Below, in pieces: positions 45,935-55,776 of a DNA stretch of 64,000 nucleotides. Positions within the stretch are counted from its first letter, which is position 1, and every line of letters starts with the position of its first letter. The notes beneath the pieces were generated by a model. It saw only the letters and a list, made by a program, of their open reading frames with translations. It ran no database searches and was not told the DNA's origin. The stretch comes from Candidatus Rifleibacteriota bacterium (GTDB lineage Bacteria; Muiribacteriota; Ozemobacteria; Ozemobacterales; Ozemobacteraceae), in assembly GCA_015233155.1 (NCBI GenBank), contig JADFYG010000017.1, positions 26,309-90,308 of the forward strand, in the 5' to 3' direction. Made by a program: the position numbers and the translations under genes.

Positions 45935-46602
45935 AACGAATACACATCATTTGCGAGGGACAAACCGAAGAAACGTTTGTCAAGGATATTCTTGCGCCCG
46001 AATTTTCCGCACAAGGTGTTGAGTTACGCCCATCGCTCATTGGAAAGCCCGGACACAAAGGCGGTAATGTTCGAATCGAACGTTTGGTAACGGATGTAAG
46101 GAATAGATTGCTGAGCGACAAAGATGCATATTGTACGACCTTTTTTGACTACTACGGACTCCCCACAGGCTTTCCAGGAAAAATCGAAGCCGCCCAAATT
46201 GCCTCGCCTTTCAAGAAATCTGAACTGATGTGTAATGCGCTGCGGGAGCATATTTCTTCAAAGGTTGGGGAAAATGCTACTCTTCGCTTTATCCCATACG
46301 TTCAAATGTATGAATTCGAGGCACTTCTTTTCAGTGATCCGGAGAAAATGGCTTTATCTTTGAATCGGAAGGATTTGGCACCTTCTTTTTCTGACATTCG
46401 AAAGGCTTTTCCATCACCGGAGGATATCAACGACAGCCCGATAACAGCTCCAAGCAAACGGATCATCAGTTTTGTCGGCGAGTATGAAAAGCCGCTCATG
46501 GGCGTGTTGACGGCGTTGGAAATAGGTTTGTCATCAATTCGGGCCGAATGCCCTCTTTTCAATGCCTGGCTCAATCGACTCCTTGAGGTCGCCAAGTGTT
46601 GA
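45931..46602 (+). CDS. DUF4276 TOPRIM-like effector candidate
   Basis: The 223-residue protein begins MKRIHIICEGQTEETFVKDIL; the Glu in the CEGQTEE motif matches the first acidic residue of TOPRIM domains. The later TFFDYYGLP would give the aspartate motif. DUF4276 is related to the TOPRIM domains of OLD nucleases and of AriB. It starts inside the stop of the ATPase gene (ATGA). As a pair they resemble an ATPase/TOPRIM abortive infection module. Nuclease activity is inferred, since not every ligand can be confirmed by eye. Confidence 0.85.
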   Translation: MKRIHIICEGQTEETFVKDILAPEFSAQGVELRPSLIGKPGHKGGNVRIERLVTDVRNRLLSDKDAYCTTFFDYYGLPTGFPGKIEAAQIASPFKKSELMCNALREHISSKVGENATLRFIPYVQMYEFEALLFSDPEKMALSLNRKDLAPSFSDIRKAFPSPEDINDSPITAPSKRIISFVGEYEKPLMGVLTALEIGLSSIRAECPLFNAWLNRLLEVAKC

Positions 46603-46680
46603 AGAGTCAGTATGCTCGGGTGGCCTTCGTTACCTACCTGATCACCAAAAATGGCGACTATTGGGAGGTATTGCGGTAAG

Positions 46681-49600
46681 ATGCTTCCCTTAGACAAAGG
46701 CCATTTAGGAAGGTTTGAAGCTGCGATTAAAGATGCCCGTGAGATCGCCGAGGCTGGTGCCTTGGCTGCACTTCAGCAGTTGGGTGTCGGCGAATCGCAA
46801 CCATACGATTTTTTGTCTGAAGGCGACCGTAAGCTGCGACGAAGATTACGCGCACACGGAAGAATGCTCGGCGATTTGCTTCATCCAAATGATACCCAGG
46901 AAATTCAGAGACTTTCCGAAGAAGTTGGCTATGAACATTGGCACCGAATGCTTTTTGCCCGGTTTCTGGCGGAAAACAACCTGCTCATGTTTCCTGACCC
47001 TGAAAATCCGGTTGCGGTGACCATAGAAGAGTGTCAGGAGTTAGCCGCTGACGAGGGTGCCAAAAATGCCTGGGATCTGGCCTCAAAATTCGCTGCCAAA
47101 ATGTTGCCACAGATTTTCCGGCCTGAGTCACCTATTTTTCAGATTCAGCTCCCTCCTGAGTATCACCAGAAGCTCGAGAAATTGGTCGAAGGCCTTCCAG
47201 GAGAAATCTTTTCCGCGTCTGATTCCCTGGGCTGGGCATACCAATTCTGGCAGACAAAAAGAAAACAGGAAGTGGATCTGCAGGTTGCGCGTGGAGGAAA
47301 TGTCGGAGCTCGGGAGATTTCTCCGGTAACCCAGCTGTTCACCGAACCTTACATGGTTTCCTTTGTTCTGGACAACACTATTGGCGCCTGGTGGGCAGAA
47401 AAAAAACTTTCGAAGGATGATCTTCGGTTCGCAGCATCAGAAGCAGACCTGAGAAAGAAGATCGCTCTCCCGAATCAGCCGTTCACTTTTCTGCGCTTCA
47501 TTCGTGATGAAGACGGATGGAAGATTGCTTCCAGCCCTTTTAGGAATTGGCCCGAATCTCTGAAAGATTTCCAGCTTCTCGACCCATGCTGTGGTTCAGG
47601 ACACTTTCTCGTTGCCTCTTTTCTTTTGCTCGTTCCAATGCGAATGGCCCTGGAAGGTTTAACAGCCATGGACGCTGTGGACGCCGTTTTACGAGAAAAC
47701 ATTCATGCACTGGAAATTGACCAGAGATGTGTTGAGTTGGCCGCCTTTGGATTAGCACTTTCTGCATGGCGTTTTCCGGGCACCGGTGGTTACCGGAAGC
47801 TGCCAACGTTTCACATAGCCTGTTCGGGACTGACATTTCAATCATCCAAGGGTAATCGGGAAAAACTTTCATGCGGGAATGCAAACTTGTCAATCCTTAT
47901 GGAGGAACTTGCAAAGGAGTTCAGGAACGCCGCGACCCTCGGGAGCCTAATAAATCCAGAAAAAACCAAGGTCAGGAATCTTCTCGTGGGGGTTTCGGAG
48001 GAAGCCTTCGATAACGCCTTCCAACTATTCCTGAAGGGTGAGAAGGATAATTTTGATCTGGAAGAACTTGGCATCATGGCCCAGGGTGTAGCTGAGTCAG
48101 CCAAACTTCTTTGCCAGAAATTTCACCTGATTGTAACCAATGTTCCGTTTAAAGGGTCCAAGAAACTCGATTCAATTCTGAATGATTTTTTTGAAGAGAA
48201 CTATCCACTTGGAAAGGCAAACCTTGCCACGGCATTCATTCTGAGAATTCGTGATTGGTTGCGACCAGATGGAACCGCAGCTTTCGTAACACCGCATGAA
48301 TGGCTCTTTCTAACGTCTTATAAACATCTTCGAAAGCATTTGTTGGATTCCGTGAAGTGGGAATTTCTGGCTGATTTAGGGGAGCATGCCTTCAATAGTT
48401 CACAAGCCGCTGGCGCTTTTACTGCCCTTATTTCTTTTTCCAAAACCCCGCCAGATAGCGATAGTAAATTTCTGGGAATTGATTGCAACTTACTCAAGAA
48501 CCCTGATGCCAAGCGCGAAAATCTGACAGATGGTCCAATCTATCAATTCCTTCAGACCAGGCAAAAAGAGAATCCTGATTATCGATTCGGGTTATTTCAG
48601 CAGAGTGAAGATTTAACGATGATTACTTATGCGAAGTCGCATGGGGGAATGCAAAATGGTGATGCTCCCCGGTATCTGTTTTATTTTTGGGAAATCCCCC
48701 AGTTAAATCCTCAGTGGGAATTATTTCTTTTGCCATGCAATGAGACCCGCGATTTCGGCGGCCGGGAGGGGATTATCCGCTGGGAGAAAGGAAACGGAGC
48801 AATAGCTGTTTCACCCCAAGCTCATTTGAACGGAATGAAGGCATGGGGAAAACATGGAGTGGCGATTCGCCAAACCCGCTCTTTACCGGCAACCCTGTAT
48901 ACCGGTGAAATGTTCGATCAGTCCTGCATCGTGCTGATTCCGAACGATGAAAAAGGCCTTTCTGCAATTTGGGCATTTTGTTCTTCCAAAGAATTCCATG
49001 ACACTGTTCGGAAAATTGATAAGAAAAAGAATGTTACATATGCCACCATTGACAAGATTTCCTTCAACCCGAAAAAATGGGAGGCCATCGCGGAAAGAGA
49101 TTTAAAGAACGGATTGCCCAAGCCCTCTTCCAGTGATCCCACCCAATGGATTTTCCATGGACATCCAGCTCATACTGCCGAAGTTCTGCAAGTCGCCGTT
49201 GCCAAAATTCTCGGGTACCAGTGGCCAGCAGAGCTTGATCCAGCGATGGAGCTTTCGGCGACACAGCGAAAAATAATTGCTGACGCATGTCGATTACAGA
49301 AGCACATCGACGCTGACGGGATTCTCTGCATACCTGCCGTGCGTGGCGAAAACCAAGGTGCTGAACGAATCCTGAATTTGCTCGTAGATGCCTTTGGGAA
49401 GCTCTGGACCAACGACACCCTCCCTGACCTTCTCCAAAAAGCTGATCATACTGGAAAAACTCTTGAAACCTGGCTGCGCGACAAGTTTTTTGCACAGCAT
49501 TGCCGGTTATTTGGACAAAGGCCGTTTATCTGGCAGGTTTGGGACGGCCTTCCGGATGGGTTTTCCGCCCTTCTGAATTACCATAAACTCGACAAGAAGA

Positions 49601-50028
49601 ATATGGAGACCCTTATTTATACCTACATTGGCGATTGGATTCAGCGTCAAAAGCAGGATCGTGATAATCATGTCGATGGGGCCGAGGTAAAGCTGGTCGC
49701 CGCAGAACTGCTTAAGAACCGCCTTGAACTGATCCTTGAAGGAGAATCACCTCACGATATTTTTGTACGTTGGAAGGCGATCTCCGAACAACCAGTTGGC
49801 TGGGATCCCGATATCAATGACGGCGTCAGAGTAAACATCAGGCCCTTTTTGACTGTTCAAGGAAATGGAAGAAAAGGTGCGGGTATTCTTCGCGACAAAC
49901 CCAATATCGATTGGAAGAAAGATCGCGGAAAGGAATCAGACGACTCCCCGACGTTTTCATTGTTAAAAGGGGAGCGAGTCAATGATTATCACCTATCACT
50001 AAGCCAAAAGAGGCCAATCAATAAATGA
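46681..50028 (+). CDS. pglX: BREX adenine methyltransferase PglX, second copy
   Basis: This is a 1115-residue paralogue of the first PglX. Motif I is LDPCCGSGHFLVASF (about residue 299) and the catalytic motif is NVPF (about residue 487). N-terminal parts align from the Met-x-Pro-Leu start and the C-terminal parts (RDKFF.QHC, NYHKLD.KN.ETLIYTY, ILEGESP.DIFVRWK) are mostly identical. The central section is different. If both are active the host would carry two methylation marks. ATG 46681 has GGGAGG twelve bases upstream; the start at 46651 lacks a site and does not align. It is separated from DUF4276 by 78 bases and followed by pglZ. Confidence 0.92.
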   Translation: MLPLDKGHLGRFEAAIKDAREIAEAGALAALQQLGVGESQPYDFLSEGDRKLRRRLRAHGRMLGDLLHPNDTQEIQRLSEEVGYEHWHRMLFARFLAENNLLMFPDPENPVAVTIEECQELAADEGAKNAWDLASKFAAKMLPQIFRPESPIFQIQLPPEYHQKLEKLVEGLPGEIFSASDSLGWAYQFWQTKRKQEVDLQVARGGNVGAREISPVTQLFTEPYMVSFVLDNTIGAWWAEKKLSKDDLRFAASEADLRKKIALPNQPFTFLRFIRDEDGWKIASSPFRNWPESLKDFQLLDPCCGSGHFLVASFLLLVPMRMALEGLTAMDAVDAVLRENIHALEIDQRCVELAAFGLALSAWRFPGTGGYRKLPTFHIACSGLTFQSSKGNREKLSCGNANLSILMEELAKEFRNAATLGSLINPEKTKVRNLLVGVSEEAFDNAFQLFLKGEKDNFDLEELGIMAQGVAESAKLLCQKFHLIVTNVPFKGSKKLDSILNDFFEENYPLGKANLATAFILRIRDWLRPDGTAAFVTPHEWLFLTSYKHLRKHLLDSVKWEFLADLGEHAFNSSQAAGAFTALISFSKTPPDSDSKFLGIDCNLLKNPDAKRENLTDGPIYQFLQTRQKENPDYRFGLFQQSEDLTMITYAKSHGGMQNGDAPRYLFYFWEIPQLNPQWELFLLPCNETRDFGGREGIIRWEKGNGAIAVSPQAHLNGMKAWGKHGVAIRQTRSLPATLYTGEMFDQSCIVLIPNDEKGLSAIWAFCSSKEFHDTVRKIDKKKNVTYATIDKISFNPKKWEAIAERDLKNGLPKPSSSDPTQWIFHGHPAHTAEVLQVAVAKILGYQWPAELDPAMELSATQRKIIADACRLQKHIDADGILCIPAVRGENQGAERILNLLVDAFGKLWTNDTLPDLLQKADHTGKTLETWLRDKFFAQHCRLFGQRPFIWQVWDGLPDGFSALLNYHKLDKKNMETLIYTYIGDWIQRQKQDRDNHVDGAEVKLVAAELLKNRLELILEGESPHDIFVRWKAISEQPVGWDPDINDGVRVNIRPFLTVQGNGRKGAGILRDKPNIDWKKDRGKESDDSPTFSLLKGERVNDYHLSLSQKRPINK

Positions 50029-50038
50029 GAAACGTCCC

Positions 50039-52393
50039 ATGCAAATGATTAACGCGTTAATGAAGGCGATCAGGAGTGCAGCGGTTTTCAATCCTGAAGT
50101 TCAGGTTGCTCCTGCATGTGTTCTATGGCCGGACCAGGATCGTCAGTGGGAAGCGATCATTCCCCGCCTGCTGAAGGAAATACCGGAATTGTTGGTCCTT
50201 GGCGATTATTCCCCTGAAATGCGAACCGGTCCTGCAATCTGGCTACGTTGTGTCATGGCAAGGAAGATTCATGAAGTTTCCCTTGAGGAAGACGCCATTA
50301 CGATCTGCTATTTACCCGGAGTAAGCCGTCAGGATTTGCGTGCCATCGAGGAGTGTCCTCAACACCTGAAACCTCTGGCTGAGATACAATATCGCGGGGT
50401 CATCTGGTCGCAAATAAACGCGAAAGACTGGACTATTCTGGCATTCCTGAAATCCGACCAGGGTGGACTTGGGATTGATGTGGCCCAGGATAATGATACA
50501 AAGAATTCTTTGAAACTTTCACTTTACCGTCTGCTCGATGAAGACGTGGAATTTCTGAAGGGCAAGAAGAAACGTCTGGACAAGGACTTTTTCAATTCCC
50601 TCGTTGTTGGCGATTCCGTCAAGGACCTTCTGGAGTGGTTTAATCAAGGCGACGAGTTCAGAAAGAATAGAAGCGCCAATGAGTGGCGTGCATTTGTCGA
50701 GGTATCCAAATCTCAATTGGGCTTCAATCCAGAATCCGATGGTCCTTTGGCGGGTGGCACAAAGCTCGCGTCTCACAAAGGCCCATGGGAACCGGTCTGG
50801 AAAAGATTCTGCGAATCTCCACTTCGATATCCAGGTATTCCGCAATTGATTCGAAAATGTAAGCCTCCGAGTAACAGCTTGACGTGGATTTCAGGCGAGG
50901 AAACATTTGACGGATGGCCCCAGTGGAATGACGCCCAGGAAGCAAACTTACGGCAGGAATTGAAGTGCCTGGCAAAGGTCGCGCCGCATGAAGCCAGAAA
51001 GCAAATCACGAAAATTGCTAATGACCATTCCGCCAGAAACGCGCTGGTGTGGACTGAGCTTGGGGAGGCACCGCTGGCAAGAGCCATTATGCCATTGGCG
51101 GTTGTGGCAAAGATCACGTCCAAAGCCTTGGCTGCAGGAAAGGCTGACGATTTATTGGTCGAGTACTCGTCCTCCGCATGGCAGGCTGATGATGCAATTC
51201 TTCAGATCTTTGAGTTTCTGAATAAAAAGGAAGACCGAGACTTGATGAGTTCCATGGTTCAGTCCATTTATTTACCCTGGCTCGAGGACTCAGCGGTCTA
51301 TCTGCAAAAAATATCCAGTGAATATGGTTATCCGGGTGGAACAATCGACACAATTAAAACAAGGAAACCCCGAAAAAGTGAGGTCGTTCTGTTTGTTGAC
51401 GGATTGAGGTTTGACATGGCCCGTCGATTGTCAGCCCACCTTTCTCAGCAGGGTTTAACCGTTGATGAACAAGCATTTTGGGTTCCACTGCCGAGTGTTA
51501 CCCCAACTGGAAAACCTGCGGTTTCGCCTGTCTCTGCCAAGATTCGGGGAATTGAAGGAAATACTGATTTTGAACCAGCTGTAAAGGAAACTGAACAATC
51601 ACTCAAGGGTGGCTACCATCTGGAAAAGCTCATCGAAGGGGCTGGAATAAAAATACTGGGCAATTCAGATGCACAAAAGGACAGTGACCTGGCCTGGACG
51701 GAATGTGGTGACATCGATCGCGAGGGTCATAGCCGGGGCTGGAAGTTGGCCAAACACATTTCCGTCATTTTGAAGGAAATCGAAGAGAGAATTCACCAGC
51801 TTCTCCATGCGGGATGGTCTTCCATTCGAGTCGTTACTGATCATGGCTGGTTATACCTCCCTGGGGGATTACCCAAAACCAATCTTCCCGCCGCTCTCGT
51901 CGAAAGCAAATGGGGCCGCTGTGCGGCTATCAAGTCCGGGGCCAAGACTGACGAAAATTTATTCCCATGGTTTTGGAACAAGGAGTGTTCCTTCAGTTTG
52001 GCCAGGGGTGTACATTGTTATAAGGAAGGCGTAGAATACACGCATGGAGGGCTAAGTTTGCAGGAGTGCCTTACCCTTCAGCTGACGGTAACTCCAAAAA
52101 GTCAGGAATCCAAGGGGAACTTCGAAGTAACAGATATCGTTTGGAAGGGCTTGCGATGCACGATTGCGGCCAAAGGGGAAATCTCAGGATTGCAGTTGGA
52201 TGTCCGGAAGCAACCCGGAGATGCTAAATCCAGCCTGGTCGTTGGAACCAAGCAACTGAAGGATAACGGCACAGCCTCAGTTGTCGTTGAAGATGAAAGC
52301 CGGGAAGGAGAGAAGGTCTTTGTCATCCTATTTGGTGACGATGGCACTCTCCAGTATCAAAGTGAAACCGTTATCGGTGAAAGGAAAAAGTGA
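50039..52393 (+). CDS. pglZ: BREX phosphatase-like protein PglZ, type B-like
   Basis: The 784-residue product has the alkaline-phosphatase-superfamily metal motifs LFVDGLRFDMARRL (about residue 450) and VVTDHGWLYLPGG (about residue 600). Its start, with VLWPDQDRQWEAIIPRLL, is the pattern of the type B PglZ proteins found in a subset of BREX-1 systems. PglZ binds metal and is essential for both methylation and defence; its substrate is unknown. It starts 11 bases after pglX-2. Its stop TGA overlaps the brxL start (TGATG). Confidence 0.92.
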   Translation: MQMINALMKAIRSAAVFNPEVQVAPACVLWPDQDRQWEAIIPRLLKEIPELLVLGDYSPEMRTGPAIWLRCVMARKIHEVSLEEDAITICYLPGVSRQDLRAIEECPQHLKPLAEIQYRGVIWSQINAKDWTILAFLKSDQGGLGIDVAQDNDTKNSLKLSLYRLLDEDVEFLKGKKKRLDKDFFNSLVVGDSVKDLLEWFNQGDEFRKNRSANEWRAFVEVSKSQLGFNPESDGPLAGGTKLASHKGPWEPVWKRFCESPLRYPGIPQLIRKCKPPSNSLTWISGEETFDGWPQWNDAQEANLRQELKCLAKVAPHEARKQITKIANDHSARNALVWTELGEAPLARAIMPLAVVAKITSKALAAGKADDLLVEYSSSAWQADDAILQIFEFLNKKEDRDLMSSMVQSIYLPWLEDSAVYLQKISSEYGYPGGTIDTIKTRKPRKSEVVLFVDGLRFDMARRLSAHLSQQGLTVDEQAFWVPLPSVTPTGKPAVSPVSAKIRGIEGNTDFEPAVKETEQSLKGGYHLEKLIEGAGIKILGNSDAQKDSDLAWTECGDIDREGHSRGWKLAKHISVILKEIEERIHQLLHAGWSSIRVVTDHGWLYLPGGLPKTNLPAALVESKWGRCAAIKSGAKTDENLFPWFWNKECSFSLARGVHCYKEGVEYTHGGLSLQECLTLQLTVTPKSQESKGNFEVTDIVWKGLRCTIAAKGEISGLQLDVRKQPGDAKSSLVVGTKQLKDNGTASVVVEDESREGEKVFVILFGDDGTLQYQSETVIGERKK

Positions 52394-54438
52394 TGGAGTT
52401 GGATCAACTCGATACATTGGGTGCTTCATCTCTTGATGGATACGTGGTTCGGAAAGATCTGGTCAGGACGTTCAGTCGCCAGTTTCCCGTTCCAACCTAT
52501 GTCGTGGAATTTCTTCTCGGCCGGTACTGCGCCAGCATCAATCAGGCGGAAATTGATGAAGGCCTAGAGATCGTTCAGCGGCAGTTAAAGTCACGAACAG
52601 TGAAAGCCGGGGAGGAAGAACTTTTTAAAGCCAGGGCAAAGGAAAACGGGGAGGTGAAGATCATTGACATCATCACTGCCCGACTGGATGCGAAAACAGA
52701 CTCCTATGTCGCTTCCCTGCCTAGTTTGCGGCTCAATGACGTGCGAATTACCGGCGAATTAGTCACTCAGCATGAGCGAATGCTTACTGGGGGCTTCTAC
52801 GCAGAAATAACTCTGTGCTACGACGCTCTGATCGCTCAGGAAGCAAAAGGTCGTCCATTTGGGATTGGCGGTTTACGGGAAATTCAGCTTTCCAAGCGCG
52901 ACAGTCTGGACATTCTCGGTGCCGCCCGGAATAAGTTTTCCACCGATGACTGGAAATCCTTTTTGCTTAGGAGCATTGGCATCGAGCCAATCGGTTTATC
53001 CGAGCGTGCGAAAAATGCGTTTCTTCTGCGGATGGTTCCGTTCGTGGAAAGAAACTTCAATCTTGTAGAATTAGGGCCGCGCGGAACCGGGAAAAGCCAT
53101 CTTTTCCAACAGGTGTCCCCTCATGCACATCTGGTTTCCGGCGGCAAGGCGACCGTCGCACGCATGTTCGTGAACAATTCAAATGGACAGCGGGGTTTGG
53201 TCTGCCAATACGATGTCGTCTGTTTTGATGAAGTTTCTGGCATCTCATTCGATCAAAAGGATGGGGTGCAGATAATGAAGGGCTATATGGAGAGTGGCGA
53301 ATTCAGCCGGGGGAAAGAAAGTATCCGAGCTGACGGAAGTCTGGTTCTGGTAGGGAATTTTGAAGTTGATGTCGAACATCAGCAGAGAATTGGTCATCTT
53401 CTCGGGCCAATGCCACCGGAAATGCGCGATGATACGGCATTCATGGATCGAATCCATGCTTATCTTCCGGGTTGGGACGTTCCGAAGGTTAACAAAGACC
53501 TTCTCACAAATCATTTTGGTCTGGTAAGCGATTTCCTTTCGGAATGCTTCAGTCAGCTGCGTGGTCAAAGCCGGATTTCCACACTTCAGAATCGGGTTCA
53601 TTACGGTGGGGCATTGAGTGGCCGGGACACGAACGCCGTAAATAAGACAGTCAGCGGGCTATTGAAACTCCTGTTTCCGGATTCAGCAGCGGAGATTTCC
53701 GATGATGATCTGGAGTGGGCTGTGCGGATCGCACTCGAATCCCGGCGGCGCGTGAAAGAACAGCAAAAACGGATTGGTTCGGCGGAATTTCGTAATACCC
53801 ATTTTAGCTACATCATGGGCAACGATGGGGTGGAAAAATTCGTTTCGACCCCGGAATTACAGAACGAAAACAGCATAGGCAGTGATCCTCTCGAACCCGG
53901 CCAGATCTGGACCATTTGCCCTGGTGGAAACGAAGAGAACCCCGGCTTATATCGCATCGAGGTCAATGAGGGACCGGGGTCCGGGGTGAAAATCCTGAAC
54001 AAGCCTGTTCCACCCGCCTTCAAGGAAAGTATGGGATTTGCCGAACAAAATTTATATTCCCGCGCTTCAACCCTTGTAGGCGACAAAGATCCCCGACACC
54101 ACGAATTTACAGTCCAGCTGCGCTCGTTCGATCCTTCCAAGTCAGGGGCAAAGCTCGGAGTGGGCTCCCTGATCGCCTTATCCACTTCATTGCTGAAAAA
54201 GAGCGTTCGCGGTGGTCTGATTGTCGTTGGTGAAATCAATCTTGGCGGTTCGATCGAGCCAATTCACAACCCTGTCAGCATTGCCGAGATTGCTGTTGAG
54301 AAGGGGACCAGCGTTCTTCTCATGCCGGTATCCTGCCGCCGACAGTTATTCGATCTTTCTGACGATATGGCCACGAAAATCGACATTCAGTTTTATTCTG
54401 ATGCTCGCGATGCTCTGCTCAAGGCCATGGTTGAGTAA
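52393..54438 (+). CDS. brxL: BREX Lon-protease-like ATPase BrxL
   Basis: The 681-residue product has Walker A GPRGTGKSH (about residue 228), Walker B VVCFDEVSG and a C-terminal Lon-like domain (from about 565). BrxL forms DNA-binding rings and is the effector of type 1 systems, needed for phage block but not for methylation. In the Lon domain the expected GPSAG-type catalytic serine region reads KLGVGSLIALS, so proteolysis is doubtful. Length is normal and the last residues (KIDIQFYSDARDALLKAM) are as in full BrxL, so the gene is complete although a transposase fragment begins immediately after it. Confidence 0.93.
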   Translation: MELDQLDTLGASSLDGYVVRKDLVRTFSRQFPVPTYVVEFLLGRYCASINQAEIDEGLEIVQRQLKSRTVKAGEEELFKARAKENGEVKIIDIITARLDAKTDSYVASLPSLRLNDVRITGELVTQHERMLTGGFYAEITLCYDALIAQEAKGRPFGIGGLREIQLSKRDSLDILGAARNKFSTDDWKSFLLRSIGIEPIGLSERAKNAFLLRMVPFVERNFNLVELGPRGTGKSHLFQQVSPHAHLVSGGKATVARMFVNNSNGQRGLVCQYDVVCFDEVSGISFDQKDGVQIMKGYMESGEFSRGKESIRADGSLVLVGNFEVDVEHQQRIGHLLGPMPPEMRDDTAFMDRIHAYLPGWDVPKVNKDLLTNHFGLVSDFLSECFSQLRGQSRISTLQNRVHYGGALSGRDTNAVNKTVSGLLKLLFPDSAAEISDDDLEWAVRIALESRRRVKEQQKRIGSAEFRNTHFSYIMGNDGVEKFVSTPELQNENSIGSDPLEPGQIWTICPGGNEENPGLYRIEVNEGPGSGVKILNKPVPPAFKESMGFAEQNLYSRASTLVGDKDPRHHEFTVQLRSFDPSKSGAKLGVGSLIALSTSLLKKSVRGGLIVVGEINLGGSIEPIHNPVSIAEIAVEKGTSVLLMPVSCRRQLFDLSDDMATKIDIQFYSDARDALLKAMVE

Positions 54439-55776
54439 TCTGGCTGTTGCCTATCGACAGTCGCCAGAACGAAGGAATACTCGCATAAAGAGCTGAAAGT
54501 CGGCCAGTGCTGTCCCGATTGCGATCGTGGCACTCTTCAGGTGATTGAACCGCGCAAGATTATTCGTTTGATTGGTAACGCGCCCATAGAAGCAGAGCTT
54601 CATCAGCCAGCCAGATTACGCTGCGGTGGATGTGGCAAGATATTTACCGCTGAACTTCCACCGGAAATTGGCGAGGAAAAAGCCGACGCTTCCGCCAATG
54701 CGATTGTCGCCGTTTTCAGATATGGCATGGGAATTCCCCATTACCGTCTGGCGAGCATCCAGCAAGCCATGGGAGTGCCGCTTCCCGTTTCGACACAGTA
54801 TGAGATGGCCGAGATGCTGTGGGTGCAGGTCGTTCCGGTATTCAAAGAGCTTTTGCATCAGGCGGCGAACTGGCCGCTCATGTTCGTCGATGACACCCCA
54901 GCCAAGGTTTTGGAACTGATGAAAGACAAGGCGGAGCGAAAAGCCGCCAAGGAGCGTGCCGGGATTTTCACCACAGCAATCGTTGCTCAACATGCGGACC
55001 GGCAGATTCACTTGTTCTTTACCGGTCGTAATCACGCCGGGAAGAATCTCGGGGAACTGCTGGAACATCGAAAAGATCAACTCCCGCTTCCGATACAGAT
55101 GTCAGACGCCCTTTCCAGAAATAAGCTGCAGGATAATGGCCTGACGATTGTCTCTCTCTGCCTTATTCACGGTCGTCGTAACTTTATCGACTGCGAGACG
55201 GCTTTCCCAGACGAGGCCGCCTACGTCATCGAGCGTATCGCGTTGGTATACAAACACGAGAAACATTGTCGAGAGAAGAAACTGGATGATTATCAGCGCC
55301 TCATCTATCACCAGCAACACAGCCAACAGCCGATGGACGAAATAAAGGCCTATGCCGATCAGAAGATCATGGATAAGGAAGTGGAGCCGAATAGCGTCCT
55401 GGGGCAGGCGTTTCAATACTTGCAAAACCACTGGGTGGGAATGACCAGATTTCTCTCTATTCCCGGTGCCCCTATTGACAACAATGCCGCCGAACGCCTT
55501 ATCAAAAGATCCATCATGCACAGGAAGAACAGCCTCTTCTATAAAACCGAGAATGGAGCCAGAGTGGGAGATTGCTTGATGAGCCTCATTCAGACGTGCA
55601 TTGCCGCCGGAGAAAACCCCATCGAATATCTGACTGTTCTTCAGAAAAATTCGCGCCACGTTGCTAAAAATCCCCAATTGTGGCTCCCATGGAACTACCG
55701 GAATACGCTCAGAAGTATCAGCCCGCCGCCGGTTCAGGCAGTCGAAACGACGATAAACAGCGGAGCGCCAATGTAG
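54439..55776 (+). pseudogene. 5'-truncated IS66-family transposase
   Basis: The open frame begins directly after the brxL TAA in the same frame. From about 54481 it reads HKELKVGQCCPDCDRGTLQV and CGGCGKIF (the IS66 zinc-binding region). It continues through the DDE core (MFVDDTPAKVLEL, QMSDALSRN, NNAAERLIKRSIMHRKNSLF) to the normal C-terminus at 55776. The N-terminal part with the leucine zipper is missing. No TnpA/TnpB-like accessory genes and no clear terminal inverted repeat are seen, so it is not a complete element. Residual activity is unlikely. Confidence 0.85.

Noticed and set aside
36208..54438. BREX type 3 or DISARM as alternative
   Set aside because: No BrxF, BrxH helicase, DrmA/B or PLD gene; BrxL and BrxB are present, which defines type 1.
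54541..55776. IS66 transposase starting at GTG 54541
   Set aside because: The zinc-binding part lies upstream in the same frame; the GTG is internal and the gene is truncated at its 5' end.
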